Made by a program: the position numbers and the translations under genes
Shown: one piece after another, positions 62,845 through 64,000 of the stretch
Layout: every line of letters begins with the position of its first letter
Numbering within the stretch: the stretch's first letter is position 1
NCBI GenBank assembly: GCA_018266375.1
Contig: JAFEAO010000007.1
Span: 62,001-126,000 of the forward strand
DNA from: Bdellovibrionales bacterium
Lineage (GTDB): Bacteria; Bdellovibrionota; UBA1018; CAIMNF01
Reading direction: 5' to 3'
Length of the DNA: 64,000 nt
Notes under the pieces: generated by a model
The model's input: only the letters and a program-made list of their open reading frames with translations
The model's database searches: none
What the model was told of the DNA's origin: nothing

Positions 62845-64000
62845 ATGGCAAAAGGATTCCAAAATACATCATTGGTAAACGCATATGCGTCTCAAATCGA
62901 GGACGCGTTTCAGAAGTTAAATCGTCCAATTTCTCATGCGGATTCCGAGGGCCTTTCTTACTTTCTTTTAAAAACAATGGGGTCTGAAGCTCGTGATTAT
63001 CACCGTCCAGAACACCCTTTAGATGTATCTAAAAACTTACTGCCTGTTGGCCAATTGGCGGCGCTCTTTCACGATATAGTTTATGTGCAGGTAGACTCAA
63101 CTTGGGAAAAAACTCTTGCTGAAATTCTTTACCCATTTGTGCCTAGTAGAACCTTTACTCTTGATGTGCGTGGTGAGCTCAACCACGTAACTGACCCGTG
63201 GCTTAAAGTCATTGTGGCGCTCTTTGGCTTTGAAAACGAAACCGCGCTTGTCCCAATGCGTGGGTTGAATGAATTTTTAAGTGCTGTGGTGTTTTACAAG
63301 AAAATGAGAAATTTTCTCAAACCAGAAGAGTTACTTCGTGGGCTTTCTTGTATTGAGGCGACCATTCCATTTAGAAAAGCTGATTCTGATGGGCGCACCC
63401 CTGCTGATAGACTTAAAGCACGTATCGAAACTATTCAGAGCGGTCCAGAAGGACGATTCTTTTCAGGCCCAGTAGATTTCGATTTGATCGTCAAAGAATG
63501 CAAGCTTCTGATCGAGAATGATCTTGTTTCATTTGGCGCTGAAACCATGAGCTGGTTTTTATCAAACTCGTGGAATGTGATGATTGAAAATAATCCATCA
63601 CTCAGAAATCACTTTTTCTCGCTTTCGGATTACCGTAAAGCCATTTTTGGAAATATCGGGTTCTTTACATCGTTAGATGCAAAAAACCTCTATTGGACTG
63701 ACTCTAAAAATCTTGACCTGAGCCACGAAAAGCTGATTCGTAGAACTGAAAACAATCTTCGCATGGCAACTGAGTACATGAAGGCCATCGCTGTTTCTGT
63801 TTCAATGGTAGAGGCAATTGCACTGCAAACAGGTGGTGAGTGCGCTTATGAACTTTTCTTTGGAACCACTAAGAAAAGCCGTGAGCACTCGCCCGTGAAT
63901 ATGGATAGCCTAATCAAGTTTGGCCCAGAACCGAAAATGAGCGAAGATCGTCTTTTGATTTATAAAACATTAAAAAATGGACGCGATATGCGTTCCCGTT
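62845..64000 (+). CDS. HD-domain phosphohydrolase-like protein, cut by the window edge
   Basis: The ATG at 62845 is the only start after an in-frame stop at 62809. The frame stays open to the last base. The metal site is DYHRPEH (H53, H57) and LFHDIVY (H76, D77), as in predicted metal-dependent HD phosphohydrolases. The rest is helical and unrecognised. It is divergent from the PilZ-like gene, 71 bases apart. Confidence 0.8.
   Translation, partial: MAKGFQNTSLVNAYASQIEDAFQKLNRPISHADSEGLSYFLLKTMGSEARDYHRPEHPLDVSKNLLPVGQLAALFHDIVYVQVDSTWEKTLAEILYPFVPSRTFTLDVRGELNHVTDPWLKVIVALFGFENETALVPMRGLNEFLSAVVFYKKMRNFLKPEELLRGLSCIEATIPFRKADSDGRTPADRLKARIETIQSGPEGRFFSGPVDFDLIVKECKLLIENDLVSFGAETMSWFLSNSWNVMIENNPSLRNHFFSLSDYRKAIFGNIGFFTSLDAKNLYWTDSKNLDLSHEKLIRRTENNLRMATEYMKAIAVSVSMVEAIALQTGGECAYELFFGTTKKSREHSPVNMDSLIKFGPEPKMSEDRLLIYKTLKNGRDMRSR

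Noticed and set aside
54081-64000. Right attachment site of the element
   Set aside because: No copy of the tRNA-Ser 3' end was seen on either strand up to the window edge, so no boundary is annotated.

Overview
The window looks like a chromosomal segment of a predatory or gliding Gram-negative bacterium of the Bdellovibrionota/Myxococcota type. This is inferred from gene content only: an AgmX/TolQ/TolR gliding-type envelope motor with TPR and beta-barrel partners, many lipoproteins, MurJ, LspA, TatA and a short PTS operon. Positions 1 to about 48,300 have the codon use of a fairly GC-rich core genome. From the tRNA-Ser gene at 48,510 to the right edge the sequence is clearly AT-richer and starts with an integrase, so it reads as an acquired island whose right end is outside the window.

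Layout. 1-9.5 kb: the end of a subtilisin-like protease, ComF, a DUF3108 protein, then a PTS operon (NagE/PtsG-type EIICBA, HPr, enzyme I) that runs into a GH15 glucoamylase-like enzyme and a lipoprotein. 9.5-21.2 kb: housekeeping genes (SDR, RarA, MltD-like lytic transglycosylase, DUF507, MurJ, ATP-grasp protein, Rsm22-like protein, LspA, TatA, Hpt), with a perfect 35-bp inverted repeat beside rarA. 21.2-24.6 kb: a compact two-gene module, a reverse transcriptase (YGDD) overlapping a multi-pass membrane protein. It has a structured, retron-like leader just upstream of the RT, a second candidate RNA on the opposite strand at its far end, and a 12-bp direct repeat at both edges. 25.7-26.1 kb holds an orphan small-RNA candidate with its own promoter and terminator. 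27.5-37.8 kb is a minus-strand gliding/energy-transduction gene set (OMP, TPR, TPR, OMP, basic repeat protein, TolQ, TolR, TolR, AgmX). Divergent from it, 38.0-43.9 kb, is an operon of VWA and calcium-repeat lipoproteins. 44.4-46.4 kb encodes an unusual fusion of tRNA-guanine transglycosylase with an MnmC-type methyltransferase.

48.3-54.1 kb: a satellite-like integrative element beside tRNA-Ser(GGA), with tyrosine integrase, SF3-type helicase, CHC2/TOPRIM primase, a small HTH-like protein and a protein with a sigma-region-2-like segment. Three of its genes share one bipartite promoter-like motif with fixed spacing, unlike anything seen in the core part. 54.3-64.0 kb carries signalling genes: a membrane histidine kinase overlapping a Gfo/Idh oxidoreductase, a minus-strand unit of PilZ-like protein, membrane nucleotide cyclase, DMT transporter and an uncharacterised protein, and a truncated HD-domain protein at the edge.

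The two best candidates for an undescribed system are the RT plus membrane-protein module with its flanking RNAs (21.3-24.6 kb) and the private regulon of the integrative element (50.0-53.6 kb).
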